A stretch of 64,000 bases of DNA from Syntrophorhabdaceae bacterium. GTDB lineage: Bacteria > Desulfobacterota > Syntrophorhabdia > Syntrophorhabdales > Syntrophorhabdaceae. This document shows positions 9,459-18,038 of this stretch, one piece after another. The notes beneath the pieces were generated by a model, which was given only the letters and a program-made list of their open reading frames with translations, was not told the DNA's origin and did no database searches. Where the stretch lies: assembly GCA_036504895.1 (NCBI GenBank), contig DASXUJ010000065.1, forward strand, positions 1 through 64,000. The letters run 5' to 3'. The position numbers and the translations under genes were made by a program. The stretch's first letter is position 1; every line of letters begins with the position of its first letter.

Positions 9459-10631
9459 TCATAGGATCATTATTCTTTCGTCGATATCGGTAAGGATCCT
9501 GTATTTCCCGTTTTCGATGACGACCGTGTTCTCGATGCCGCACGCGCCTTTCTTCGGAAAGACGATCTTGGGCTCGATCGCAAAGACCATGCCCTCCTCG
9601 AGGGGATAATCATGGGTTGCGGAGATGAAGGGAAATTCGGCAAGCTCGATGCCTATGCCGTGGGCGAGGAAGCGTACTTTGTGAGGTTTATAGCCGAGAT
9701 AAACATCGCCAAAGCCGAGCTCATCGGCAAGGTCGACCGAATATTCGAAGAGGTCGCGGCTTACCATGCCGGTCAGGGCCTTCTCGAGGACACGGTAATG
9801 GATCTCGCGGCATGCCTCGTAGGCGAGGATGTATAGATCGGGCATGGAGCCGATGGCATACATGCGGGTCTGGTCTACCTGGTATCCATGGTAACAGATG
9901 CCGAAATCGATGAGAATGGGCTCGTTCTTCCTCACCTTCTTCATGCTTGCCCCCACCGGAAAAGCGGGCGACAAGCCGAGACCGCCCATGGGGGAATCGG
10001 ACTGGCTCACGATGCTTCCCGTCCGTCCGCTTATTATATGCCACGTGTAAGCTTCGTAATTGAGGGACCTGGTCCGGAGAAGCCCCTCGTGGCCCAGCTT
10101 CTTGGCATGAGCTTCGAGTATCCCGCCGATCTCGATCTCCGTCATTCCCTCCTTCAGTATGGAGGGAATGATCCCGTATACCTCTTTTTGAATGGCCGCC
10201 GCCCTTTCCATCAGTCCGATCTCGAAAGGTGATTTGATCTTCCTGAGCTCCTTGGTGAGAGGCGATACGTTGATGAGCTCGGCGTCGTCGATTATCTCTT
10301 GAAACTTCACTACATCATTGTAGGGGATCACGTCGAGCTGAAGCCCCACCCTCTTCATGGGGCTTATGTGGGTCTTGATATCCTTATGCGACCGGATGGG
10401 GATGATTGCAGAGAGGGGAGATTCTCGTCTTGCCCGGTTGATTTCCTGCTTTACGAACAGGATGGGCTCGCCGTCGAGGGGCACGAAGAGGAGGCTGTCC
10501 TGCATGGTGCCTGAAAGGTAAAAATAATCGATTTTATAATGGAAGAAGGCCCCATCGAGAGAGGCCTTTTCCATCAACGGCTTCAGTTTTGCGATCCTGC
10601 TGCCGATCTCTTCTTTTGAAGCGTATTGCAT
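9459..10631 (-). CDS. M24 family metallopeptidase (Xaa-Pro aminopeptidase-like)
   Basis: 390 residues, a pita-bread fold protein with an N-terminal creatinase-like domain. The five metal ligands are visible: two Asp in DFGICYHGYQVDQTR, His in AHGIGIE, Glu in FAIEPK and Glu in GIENTV. It is expected to be a soluble dinuclear-metal aminopeptidase or a related hydrolase. It starts 8 bp downstream of the dienoyl-CoA hydratase stop, so it is probably in the same transcript. AGGACGG precedes the ATG. A specific link to aromatic degradation is not evident. Confidence 0.9.
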   Translation of the reverse strand: MQYASKEEIGSRIAKLKPLMEKASLDGAFFHYKIDYFYLSGTMQDSLLFVPLDGEPILFVKQEINRARRESPLSAIIPIRSHKDIKTHISPMKRVGLQLDVIPYNDVVKFQEIIDDAELINVSPLTKELRKIKSPFEIGLMERAAAIQKEVYGIIPSILKEGMTEIEIGGILEAHAKKLGHEGLLRTRSLNYEAYTWHIISGRTGSIVSQSDSPMGGLGLSPAFPVGASMKKVRKNEPILIDFGICYHGYQVDQTRMYAIGSMPDLYILAYEACREIHYRVLEKALTGMVSRDLFEYSVDLADELGFGDVYLGYKPHKVRFLAHGIGIELAEFPFISATHDYPLEEGMVFAIEPKIVFPKKGACGIENTVVIENGKYRILTDIDERIMIL

Positions 10632-10639
10632 AGACCGTC

Positions 10640-11410
10640 CTACTTATCCTTCCACACTGCCTTTCTCTTCTCCATGAATGCGCTTATGCCTTCATTGGCA
10701 TCTTCCGTCTTCATGCAGTCGTGGAGGTAGATCATCTCCGATGCCTTGAGGGCTTCCATGAAGTCCACATTGAGCCCGGCCTTGATGGCCCGTCTCGTCC
10801 ACATGGCCACCGGACGGCTCTTGTTCAGGAACTCGGCGAGGAACTTGTCCACCCCTTCCTTGAAATTTTCAACGGGAATGACTGCGTTCACGAGGCCGAT
10901 CGCCTCGGCTTCCTTCGCGCTGATCACTTTGCCCGTGAGCAGCAGCTCATAGGTTTTTTTAAGTCCGATGATCTTGGGGAACCATGCAGCCGCCACGGGA
11001 GGGAATACGCCCACGGCGATCTCAGGCTGACCGATCCTCGATTTCTCCGACGCGATCACGATATCGCAGAAGGCCATAAGCTCGCACCCTCCACCCAGGG
11101 ACCTCCCATTCACTACCGCCACGGTCGTCACATCGAGCTCCGCCATGAGTCGGAACATGCGATGGAAGACTTCGATCATCTCGTTCACTTTGTCAGGGGT
11201 ATGGTCCGCTACGTCGACGCCGTCACAGAACGCCTTTTCTCCTGCGTGGTCAAAGACGAGGAGCTGTACGGTAGGATCCTTTTTCACTTCCATAATTACC
11301 TGGTTGATCTCTTTCATCATCGAGATAGTGAGCCAGTTGGAAGGAGGCGTATTCAGGGTGATCCGTGCTACTTTATTCTTATTCTCATATGTGATGGAAT
11401 TGAAGCTCAT
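10640..11410 (-). CDS. dch: cyclohexa-1,5-diene-1-carbonyl-CoA hydratase
   Basis: 256 residues, crotonase fold. It adds water to the cyclic dienoyl-CoA formed by benzoyl-CoA reductase, giving 6-hydroxycyclohex-1-ene-1-carbonyl-CoA. The oxyanion-hole segments are KAFCDGVDVADHTPDKV near residue 65 and NGRSLGGGCELMAFCDIVIA near residue 105. The former is characteristic of Dch/BamR and unlike ordinary enoyl-CoA hydratases. The ATG at 11410 has GAAGGGAG 7-8 bp upstream; the longer frame to 11467 is non-coding. It is separated from the hydrolase gene by an intrinsic terminator but sits next to the other two enzymes of the same pathway. Confidence 0.92.
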   Translation of the reverse strand: MSFNSITYENKNKVARITLNTPPSNWLTISMMKEINQVIMEVKKDPTVQLLVFDHAGEKAFCDGVDVADHTPDKVNEMIEVFHRMFRLMAELDVTTVAVVNGRSLGGGCELMAFCDIVIASEKSRIGQPEIAVGVFPPVAAAWFPKIIGLKKTYELLLTGKVISAKEAEAIGLVNAVIPVENFKEGVDKFLAEFLNKSRPVAMWTRRAIKAGLNVDFMEALKASEMIYLHDCMKTEDANEGISAFMEKRKAVWKDK

Positions 11411-11525
11411 GATAATTCTCCCTTCTTTCCCGCCCCACCTTGTGCGGCGCCGATGACGGGCCTTCATTCGAGAGGGGCTGGTCTTGTTTTATTCCTGCGC
11501 CCGCAATACCCTCATAGGGTGAATA

Positions 11526-11550
11526 AAAAAGGGGGGGATATACCCCCCCT
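11526..11550 (-). terminator. intrinsic terminator or attenuator between oah and dch
   Basis: On the minus strand a 7-bp G/C stem (seven G, loop TATAT, seven C) is followed by TTTTTT. It lies just after the oah stop and 116 bp before dch, so it should end or reduce readthrough into the downstream genes. Confidence 0.8.
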
Positions 11551-11564
11551 TCGTAATGCGCGTC

Positions 11565-12704
11565 TTACTTGGGTTTGCCCATAACAGCGCCCATGAAATT
11601 GTCGTCCACCAGTGCGCCCTCTGCGATGAGCTGGCGATACTTGATGAAATCGATTGTATCCATACCGGTGATCTTCTTGGTGTTGAATGCGCCGAAACCG
11701 AGATAGGCTTCGCCCATCATGTTCGTGGCCAGCCAGTATCTGTGGTCGTTCTTCATGGTATCCCAGAAGAATTTCTTTTTCTGACGGATGCCGTCGATTG
11801 ACTTGTTCAGGCATCCCGGGAAGAGGTTCGCGAAGGTCCAGACGACCTTGTTGACCTCTGCGTCGAGGAGTGCGAAATCGTAGTCGTTGTTTTTCAGTTT
11901 CTCGTTGACCCAGCCTCTGGCCTGTTTGCCCTCGTCGCCGGTCTTGTTCTCGCCGTAAACGATCTCGCCGTCTTTGACGTATGACTCGGTGATTACCTGC
12001 GGGTTCCTTACCCATTTGCCGCTGTCGTCTTTCAGGACGGGGACTGCCTTGGAGATGAGGTTTTTCGCCTTCATCTTATATGCGGACCACATCTCGCAGC
12101 TTACGCAGTTCCACATTGCATCTTCTGCGGTCAGGAACCACGGGAGGAAATCGGAGGAGCCGCCCACAGGGGCTGAACCATGACGCGGACCGGCCTGGCC
12201 GTAGATGGCGAGGTCGGAAGAGATAGCGAGGTCACAGGCAAGGCCGATTTCCTGGCCGCCGGCGACTCTCATGCCGTTTACGCGGGAGATAACGGGTTTC
12301 TTGCACATAAGGATGGCATCGACCATGTTGTTGAAGAGTTCCATGTATGAGCCGTACTCTTCCGGACGCATGCTGTAATATTCTGAATATTCTTTCGTGT
12401 TGCCGCCCGTGCAGAAGGCCATCGGGCCTGTGCCGGTGAAAACGACGGCCACGACCGAGCGGTCGGTGGAGGAGTTCTCGAAGCCTGCGATTACGCCCTT
12501 CACCATCTCGGTGGTGTAGGAGTTATACTGGCCAGGGTTGTTCAGCCTGATCCATGCGACATAAAGACCCGGAACTACATTGCCCTTCGGGTCCGTGAGG
12601 GGTTTCTTTTCGTATACGGTGCAGGGAGCTTCCGTTCCCCAATGGTTTTCGCCGTGCCTGCTGTGATCCTTCATCGATTCTTCTCTGGGCATCCAACTCA
12701 GCAT
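11565..12704 (-). CDS. bamA: 6-oxocyclohex-1-ene-1-carbonyl-CoA hydrolase
   Basis: 379 residues. This ring-opening enzyme (Oah/BamA) adds two waters to 6-oxocyclohex-1-ene-1-carbonyl-CoA to give 3-hydroxypimelyl-CoA. It belongs to the crotonase superfamily. Diagnostic segments are WIRLNNPGQYNSYTTEMVKG, AFCTGGNTKEYSEYYS, RVAGGQEIGLACDLAISSDL and GQAGPRHGSAPVGGSSDFLP, all typical of the BamA marker protein used to detect anaerobic aromatic degraders. AAGGAGG lies 7 bp before the ATG at 12704. It is 33 bp downstream of the dehydrogenase gene. This is the gene that most firmly ties the organism to benzoyl-CoA metabolism. Confidence 0.96.
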   Translation of the reverse strand: MLSWMPREESMKDHSRHGENHWGTEAPCTVYEKKPLTDPKGNVVPGLYVAWIRLNNPGQYNSYTTEMVKGVIAGFENSSTDRSVVAVVFTGTGPMAFCTGGNTKEYSEYYSMRPEEYGSYMELFNNMVDAILMCKKPVISRVNGMRVAGGQEIGLACDLAISSDLAIYGQAGPRHGSAPVGGSSDFLPWFLTAEDAMWNCVSCEMWSAYKMKAKNLISKAVPVLKDDSGKWVRNPQVITESYVKDGEIVYGENKTGDEGKQARGWVNEKLKNNDYDFALLDAEVNKVVWTFANLFPGCLNKSIDGIRQKKKFFWDTMKNDHRYWLATNMMGEAYLGFGAFNTKKITGMDTIDFIKYRQLIAEGALVDDNFMGAVMGKPK

Positions 12705-12737
12705 AAATTTCCTCCTTATAAGGTTTATTAGACGTCG

Positions 12738-13847
12738 TTAAAAATCAGGTGTCAAAACAACTCTCTTTGCGGGAGAGCCGGCCTTGTGAATCTCTTCGAA
12801 GGTGGCCGCGATCGTGCTCATGGGCCGAACCTCGACGAAGGGATCGATCGTGATCTTCTTGGAGAGGACCATGTCGAGAACGATCGGATAATACTCGGGC
12901 AGGCAGCCCCAGGTCCCGATGACTTCCGCGTCGAAAGCCATGAGCTTGGAGAACATATACTCGCTCTTCGCCATGCCGAAACCGACGAGGACCAGTTTGC
13001 CTACGAATGAAAGAAGGTCGAGGGCCAGTTCCTGGCCGGCTTTCGAGCCTGTTACTTCGAAGATCTTCCAGCCCGTGTTATCGACGGCTTTGGATTTGCA
13101 GAACGCTCTCCATTCGCCCACTACATCTTTATTCGTCTTGTCGATGGTGCTTATTACCGCGTCGCACCCATATTCCAGGGCTCTTTTGAGTTTATCGGGA
13201 TTCCGGGCGATGCCGATGACGTTCTTCGCGCCGAGGGCTTTCGCGGTCTGGGCCATATAGACGCCTACGCCGCCTGTCGCTCCGATGATAATTACATTGT
13301 CGCCCGGTTGCAGGTCGGCTCTCTTGGCCGCCTGATAGGGAGTCGTTACCGCATCAGCCACCACGGCGAGCTGCTCGAGGGCATAGCTTCCCCTGTTCTT
13401 GACTTCGCAGAGGTCTACCGTAGGGACAGGTATATAGTTCGCGAAACCGCCGTACACGCCGATAGAGTTTCCCGGCATCTTCTGGGCGAGGCACCTGTTG
13501 CCCCTGCCTGTCTTGCAAAGGATGCATTTTCTGCACGGCATAACCGCGGGAATGATTACCTCTTTACCGATCCATGCGGCATCGCCTGCCACGACCGTGC
13601 CGGCAATCTCATGACCCAGTGCCAGCGGTGGCTTGCTTACCGTGGGAACGCCGTCAAAGAAATACCCGAGGTCCGTATGGCACACGCCGCAGCCGGCCAC
13701 TTTCACCAGTACTTCGCCTTCCTTCAATTCCGGTACGGGAATCTCGGCCACTGCGAGCTTGCCGGGAGTAACCTCTTTCGTTTCCCTGTTCACGGACGTC
13801 GGTTGAACCATCTGCCACTGCTTTATCACATTTGGTACATCAGCCAT
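12738..13847 (-). CDS. had: 6-hydroxycyclohex-1-ene-1-carbonyl-CoA dehydrogenase
   Basis: 369 residues, a zinc-dependent medium-chain alcohol dehydrogenase. It oxidises the product of Dch to the 6-oxo compound with NAD. Catalytic zinc ligands lie in CGVCHTD (Cys56) and GHE (His79). The structural zinc site is Cys104, Cys107, Cys110 and Cys118, and the Rossmann motif is GATGGVG. Identity as Had/BamQ rather than a general alcohol dehydrogenase rests on overall resemblance and on the adjacent oah and dch genes. It lies 48 bp downstream of the SDR gene, in one apparent operon. Confidence 0.93.
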   Translation of the reverse strand: MADVPNVIKQWQMVQPTSVNRETKEVTPGKLAVAEIPVPELKEGEVLVKVAGCGVCHTDLGYFFDGVPTVSKPPLALGHEIAGTVVAGDAAWIGKEVIIPAVMPCRKCILCKTGRGNRCLAQKMPGNSIGVYGGFANYIPVPTVDLCEVKNRGSYALEQLAVVADAVTTPYQAAKRADLQPGDNVIIIGATGGVGVYMAQTAKALGAKNVIGIARNPDKLKRALEYGCDAVISTIDKTNKDVVGEWRAFCKSKAVDNTGWKIFEVTGSKAGQELALDLLSFVGKLVLVGFGMAKSEYMFSKLMAFDAEVIGTWGCLPEYYPIVLDMVLSKKITIDPFVEVRPMSTIAATFEEIHKAGSPAKRVVLTPDF

Positions 13848-13895
13848 GTAACACCTCCCATTTTAGTGGAATATTAAACTATCACCCCCCTGATT

Positions 13896-14648
13896 TTACG
13901 TCATTCCGTAACCGCCATCCACGGCCAGAAGTTGACCCGTAATGTATCGTGAGTCATCAGAGGCAAAAAACACAAAGGCTGGTGACACATCTTCCGGTTC
14001 CGCATATCGGCCAAGGAGTATTCTTCGCACGTAGATCTCCTTGAGCTTTTCATCAGTCGAGATCGTATGGGTCATCTCCGTGGTCACGATGCCCAATGAA
14101 ATGACATTCGCCGTGACGTTGAACTTTGCCAGCTCTCTTGCCACCGACTTGGTCAGGGAGATCACCCCGCCCTTTGCGGCCGCGTAGTTGATCTGACCGA
14201 TGGTGCCCGCCACCCCGGCGACCGAGGTGACATTGATGATCCTGCCGTATTTCTGTTCCATGAAATATTTCGATGCTGCTTTGGTGGTGAGCCAGGGGCC
14301 CCTCATCTGCACGTTTACCACCTCATCCCAGGTGGGCACCGACAGCTTGTGAAGCATGCCCGGCTTGGAAATGCCCGCGTTGTTTACGAGAATGTGGATG
14401 GTCCCGAAATTCTCCGCACACGCGTCAATTACCTTCTTCGCATCCTCTTCCTGCCCCACATCCCCCTTTACTGCAACTGCCTTCCTGCCCATATCCTGGA
14501 TCATTTTCACAACTTCGTCGGCTGCCTTCTGGTTTCCTGCGTAATTCACCACGACATTTGCGCCTTCTTTGGCAAACTCAAGGCTGATAGCTCTTCCTAC
14601 CCCCCTTCCACCACCAGTGACAACGGCGTTCTTGCCCTCTAGCTTCAT
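13896..14648 (-). CDS. short-chain dehydrogenase/reductase (FabG-like)
   Basis: 250 residues, a classical SDR: TGGGRGVG at residues 11-18, NNAG at 89-92 and the catalytic Ser142, Tyr155 and Lys159 (NYAAAKGG). It is annotated by family as 3-oxoacyl-ACP/3-hydroxyacyl-CoA reductase-like. As the first gene of the benzoyl-CoA operon it may act on a downstream beta-hydroxyacyl-CoA such as 3-hydroxypimelyl-CoA. That role is inferred from position only. A strong promoter lies 48-76 bp upstream. Confidence 0.88.
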   Translation of the reverse strand: MKLEGKNAVVTGGGRGVGRAISLEFAKEGANVVVNYAGNQKAADEVVKMIQDMGRKAVAVKGDVGQEEDAKKVIDACAENFGTIHILVNNAGISKPGMLHKLSVPTWDEVVNVQMRGPWLTTKAASKYFMEQKYGRIINVTSVAGVAGTIGQINYAAAKGGVISLTKSVARELAKFNVTANVISLGIVTTEMTHTISTDEKLKEIYVRRILLGRYAEPEDVSPAFVFFASDDSRYITGQLLAVDGGYGMT

Positions 14649-14695
14649 AAGGTACCTCTCTTGGTATTTAATTGTGAAAAAATGTATTTGTAATA

Positions 14696-14724
14696 ATATT
14701 ATATATGAACAAAGTCCGTGTCAA
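14696..14724 (-). promoter_or_regulatory. strong sigma70-type promoter of the benzoyl-CoA operon
   Basis: On the minus strand, perfect TTGACA (14719-14724) is followed by TATAAT at 14698-14703 (15-bp spacer) or TAATAT at 14696-14701 (17-bp spacer). It reads into the SDR gene starting at 14648. The surrounding 30 bp are very AT-rich. Confidence 0.75.
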
Positions 14725-14822
14725 GACAAAAAGATAAAGAAGGTGGTTCAATAATACCTTTTTCTCCCTCCCTGTTGCCCGGGAAATGAAATCGCCTTTC
14801 TCCCGGAAACGGTAACTGTTAA

Positions 14823-15266
14823 CTATAGAGAGAGGCGGAAGTTAACCATGTCTCCCCTCCGGAAGCCCATGTTATCGAAAAATTTGAGGATATCCCACTT
14901 CTTCCAGTCCACGAAGACATATATTTTGTCCACGCCGACTGTCTTGAAAATTTCATATATTTTTTGAAAAAGGAGCTGAGATACCCCCTTGTCCTGCCAC
15001 TCCCCGGCTACCCCCATGCTGTCGATCCATCCCACATTCTCCGGCACGCCGTATTCCCATCCGCTCGAGCTGCCGATAATGAAGCCTATTACCGTGCCGT
15101 CAACTTCAGCCGCCAGGGAAGGTAATCCCGACACCTCTGCCTTCTCGAGCCTGTTTTCCCAGTACACATCCCTTTTTTTTCCCAGGAGTGAATAGTCGAT
15201 CCGGCAGACCGCTTCCAGGTCAGTGAATTTAAGCGGTCGTATCACGATATTTTCCGATGGTTCCAT
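14823..15266 (-). CDS. GNAT family N-acetyltransferase (copy 1 of a tandem pair)
   Basis: 147 residues. The GNAT fold is visible: N-terminal IRPLKFTDLEAVCRIDY, central strand VIGFIIGSSSGWEYG, a degenerate acetyl-CoA loop (EWQDKGVSQLLFQKI in place of RxxGxG/A) and C-terminal KFFDNMGFRRGD. It resembles RimI-type protein acetyltransferases. The next gene upstream is a paralogue of identical length, so the pair arose by tandem duplication. The substrate is unknown; a protein lysine or N-terminus is plausible. Confidence 0.88.
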   Translation of the reverse strand: MEPSENIVIRPLKFTDLEAVCRIDYSLLGKKRDVYWENRLEKAEVSGLPSLAAEVDGTVIGFIIGSSSGWEYGVPENVGWIDSMGVAGEWQDKGVSQLLFQKIYEIFKTVGVDKIYVFVDWKKWDILKFFDNMGFRRGDMVNFRLSL

Positions 15267-15301
15267 GCCCTGCCTTACCCCCGCGTGGTGAGATCGAAGA
15301 A

Positions 15302-15745
15302 CTAAATATCCAGCTCGAGGTTTATCATATCTCCCCGCCTGAACCCCATTTTATCGAAGAACTGGAGAAGACCCCAATCCTTCCAGTTGACGAATACATA
15401 GACCGTTTCAATTCCGGTCTTTTTGAACATGGAAGTCATCTCGTGAAAGAGAAGCCGCGCGACGCCTTGATTCTGATAGTCCTTGACCACTCCGATGGTA
15501 TCTATACAGGCCACATTTTCCGGAATGCCGTATTCCCATCCGCTCGCGGTCCCCATGATGAACCCGATTACACGGCCGTCCTTCTCGGCCGCAAGGGACG
15601 GCACCCCGGAGACTGCCGAGTGCTCGAGCCTGCTCTCCCAGTATTCTCTCCTCTTTTTTCCCAACAGATCATAATCGATCTCGGAAAGTGCTTCGAGATC
15701 CTTCAGGTTCAGGGTCCGTAATTTTACGGATTCCTTCAGATCCAT
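15302..15745 (-). CDS. GNAT family N-acetyltransferase (copy 2 of a tandem pair)
   Basis: 147 residues, colinear with the adjacent gene. Shared blocks include LLGKKR-x2-YWE, SGxPSLAAE, SGWEYGxPENV and FFDxMGFRRGDM. The acetyl-CoA loop is more canonical here (DYQNQGVARLLFHEM). The ATG at 15745 is chosen because the paralogue begins at the equivalent residue; the open frame upstream is spurious and overlaps the helicase gene. The two genes are 35 bp apart and likely co-transcribed. Confidence 0.88.
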   Translation of the reverse strand: MDLKESVKLRTLNLKDLEALSEIDYDLLGKKRREYWESRLEHSAVSGVPSLAAEKDGRVIGFIMGTASGWEYGIPENVACIDTIGVVKDYQNQGVARLLFHEMTSMFKKTGIETVYVFVNWKDWGLLQFFDKMGFRRGDMINLELDI

Positions 15746-15845
15746 GACAGCTACCCCCTTTTGACGGCAAGTAATATCACTACCAAGTATAGCAGCGGAT
15801 AGACCCATGTCAATCAAGTGAAAAAAAGTATTTGCTCTTTCCCCT

Positions 15846-17807
15846 TTACCTGCCCCTGCGCGTCGACCGCCGCGAATTACGGCCCACTGCCTTTTTCGTG
15901 GAGCCGACCGCCCGCTCCTCAAAGGTCTTTTTCACGTCCGGCGCATTGAGGAACCGTGACGGCTTGACGCCTTTCTCGCCGACTCCGTCTTTTGCGCAGT
16001 AGCTGAGGTAAAGCTCGTCCTTTGCCCTTGTGACGGCCACGTAAAAAAGCCTCTTCTCCTCTTCGATCTCGTTGCCGTCTCCGTCGAAAAAAGCCCTCGC
16101 AGAAGGGAAGACGCCATCCATGAGGCTGATGAGGAACACCCTGCCCCATTCAAGGCCCTTTGCCGAATGGACCGTGGAAAGGGTGAGATATTCGAGGTCC
16201 CCGTCTTTCGCGTCTTTATCGGGATCAACTGCCACGTCCGCGAGAAAATCCCTGAGCGACCCGTACCGCCGGGCCATGCCCTGAAGCATCACAAGCTCCT
16301 TCACCTTCCCCGGCTCCTTCTTATATTTTGCGGTCAAAATCGGATCGTAGTACGCGATCACTGTGTCGAGAAGGGCCCCGGGAGAGAGGGAGGGGCGGGA
16401 AATGGACAGGAGGAGGTCACGTAAGCGCGCGAAGACCTCCGATTGGGTGCGGCCGGAGGCAAAAGGCGCGAATACCTTTTCCACGATCTCGCCCATGGCG
16501 GCGTAATGGGCGATCAGGCCGAGGAGCCTCTCCACGGTCTTGACGCCGATGCCGGGCAAAAGGAGCAGGACCCGGTGCCACGCGAGCTCGTCCGTGGGAT
16601 TCGCCACCAGCCTGAGAAAGGAGATCACATCTCTCACGTGGGCCGTCTCATAAAATTTCCTGCCGCCGAAGAGCTTGAATCGCACCCCCCATTTCACCAG
16701 CTCGGCTTGAAGCTGCATCGAAGCGAAGGCGGTTCTGAAGAGGACCGCCGCCTCCCTCATATCGATGCCCTCGGCCTTCAGGCTCTGGACCTTCCGAACC
16801 ACCCATGCGGCCTCATCGTAGGGGTCTTCGAAGCGGCGAAGCATCGGCTTTTCGCCGGTATAGCCGGTCGCGGACAGGAGTTTCTTCTCGAACTTTCGGG
16901 TCATGGTGCCGAGTACCGCGTTGCCCATATCGAGGATCGATTGGGTGCTGCGGTAGTTCGCCTCGAGCTTCACGACCCTGCAGCCCGTAAAGTTATCGGG
17001 AAAATCGAGAATATTACGGTGGTTGGCGCCCCTGAAGCCGTAGATGGACTGCCCGTCGTCCCCCACCACCATCACGTTTCCAAATTTCTTCGCGAGGAGG
17101 CGCACGATGTCGGCCTGGACCCCGTTGGTATCCTGGTATTCATCCACCATGAGGTAGCGGTATTGCTCGGAGAGCTTCTCCCGCACCTCGTCTATCTCCA
17201 GGACCACCTTGAGATAGACGAGAAGGTCGTCATAGTCGACGCAGTTGCTGCGAAGCTTATAGTCCGTATATTCCTTCTGCACCGAGCGGATCTCGTCCAC
17301 ACGGTCGTCATAATCGCGAAAGGACTTGCCCACCGCATCGTCCACCTCCATGCCCTTATTGACGCAAAGGCTGAAGACGTTCTTGAGCTCGTTCTTTTTC
17401 GGAAATTCCTTGTCCCCGTCAAAGCCCATCTTGTTGCAGCACCGCCTGATCGCCTCCTCCGCATCACCTTCGTCATAGATGGTAAAACTGGACGATATCC
17501 CGAGGCCCCGGCAGTAGCGGCGCAGCACCTTGGAAGCAAAGGAATGAAAGGTGCCCCCCTCGATGCGGGAGCAGCGCGGGTCATTGCGCGAAGCCCTCTC
17601 GATCATCTCATGGGCGCTCCGGCGAGTAAAGGTAAGGAGCAGGATCGATTCAGGCTCGACACCGTTTTGCACGAGGTGGAGGCAGCGGTATTCGATCACC
17701 CGGGTCTTGCCGCTCCCCGCCCCCGCAATCACGAGCACCGGTCCTTCAGTGGCGGTTACCGCCTCGAATTGAGACGGGTTAAGCTGACTCTTAAGATCTT
17801 CGGGCAA
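15846..17807 (-). CDS. UvrD/Rep-type ATP-dependent DNA helicase
   Basis: 653 residues, superfamily 1A. Walker A is AGAGSGKTRV (residues 28-37), the Walker B/motif II is MVDEYQDTN, motif III is GDDGQSIYGFRGA, and motifs V and VI are TVHSAKGLEW and VAVTRAKDELY. It unwinds DNA 3'-5' in repair or replication restart. The TTG at 17807 is preceded by AGGAGAGG 3-5 bp upstream, which supports that start. The C-terminus is very basic (RRSTRRGR). It could be PcrA/UvrD or a shorter accessory paralogue; synteny gives no clue. Confidence 0.93.
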   Translation of the reverse strand: MPEDLKSQLNPSQFEAVTATEGPVLVIAGAGSGKTRVIEYRCLHLVQNGVEPESILLLTFTRRSAHEMIERASRNDPRCSRIEGGTFHSFASKVLRRYCRGLGISSSFTIYDEGDAEEAIRRCCNKMGFDGDKEFPKKNELKNVFSLCVNKGMEVDDAVGKSFRDYDDRVDEIRSVQKEYTDYKLRSNCVDYDDLLVYLKVVLEIDEVREKLSEQYRYLMVDEYQDTNGVQADIVRLLAKKFGNVMVVGDDGQSIYGFRGANHRNILDFPDNFTGCRVVKLEANYRSTQSILDMGNAVLGTMTRKFEKKLLSATGYTGEKPMLRRFEDPYDEAAWVVRKVQSLKAEGIDMREAAVLFRTAFASMQLQAELVKWGVRFKLFGGRKFYETAHVRDVISFLRLVANPTDELAWHRVLLLLPGIGVKTVERLLGLIAHYAAMGEIVEKVFAPFASGRTQSEVFARLRDLLLSISRPSLSPGALLDTVIAYYDPILTAKYKKEPGKVKELVMLQGMARRYGSLRDFLADVAVDPDKDAKDGDLEYLTLSTVHSAKGLEWGRVFLISLMDGVFPSARAFFDGDGNEIEEEKRLFYVAVTRAKDELYLSYCAKDGVGEKGVKPSRFLNAPDVKKTFEERAVGSTKKAVGRNSRRSTRRGR

Positions 17808-18038
17808 CGGTCCTCTCCTGTTTCTTTTTTCCCGGGTGTAGTGCGGGTTGCATCAGAAGGGATATTAAAGTACGGATGGGAGGCTTTTGTAAAGAAGAGT
17901 GAATGTTGAAGAACCGTCGGGCGTCTATTCGCTGTCAAGCCATAAGTGATTATAGTCTTTGTAATTGCGGAGGATGGATGGCCGGCAAACCCGAGGAAGA
18001 CCGCACCTCCACTGTACGATAAGGAGAGGGCAGGATAC

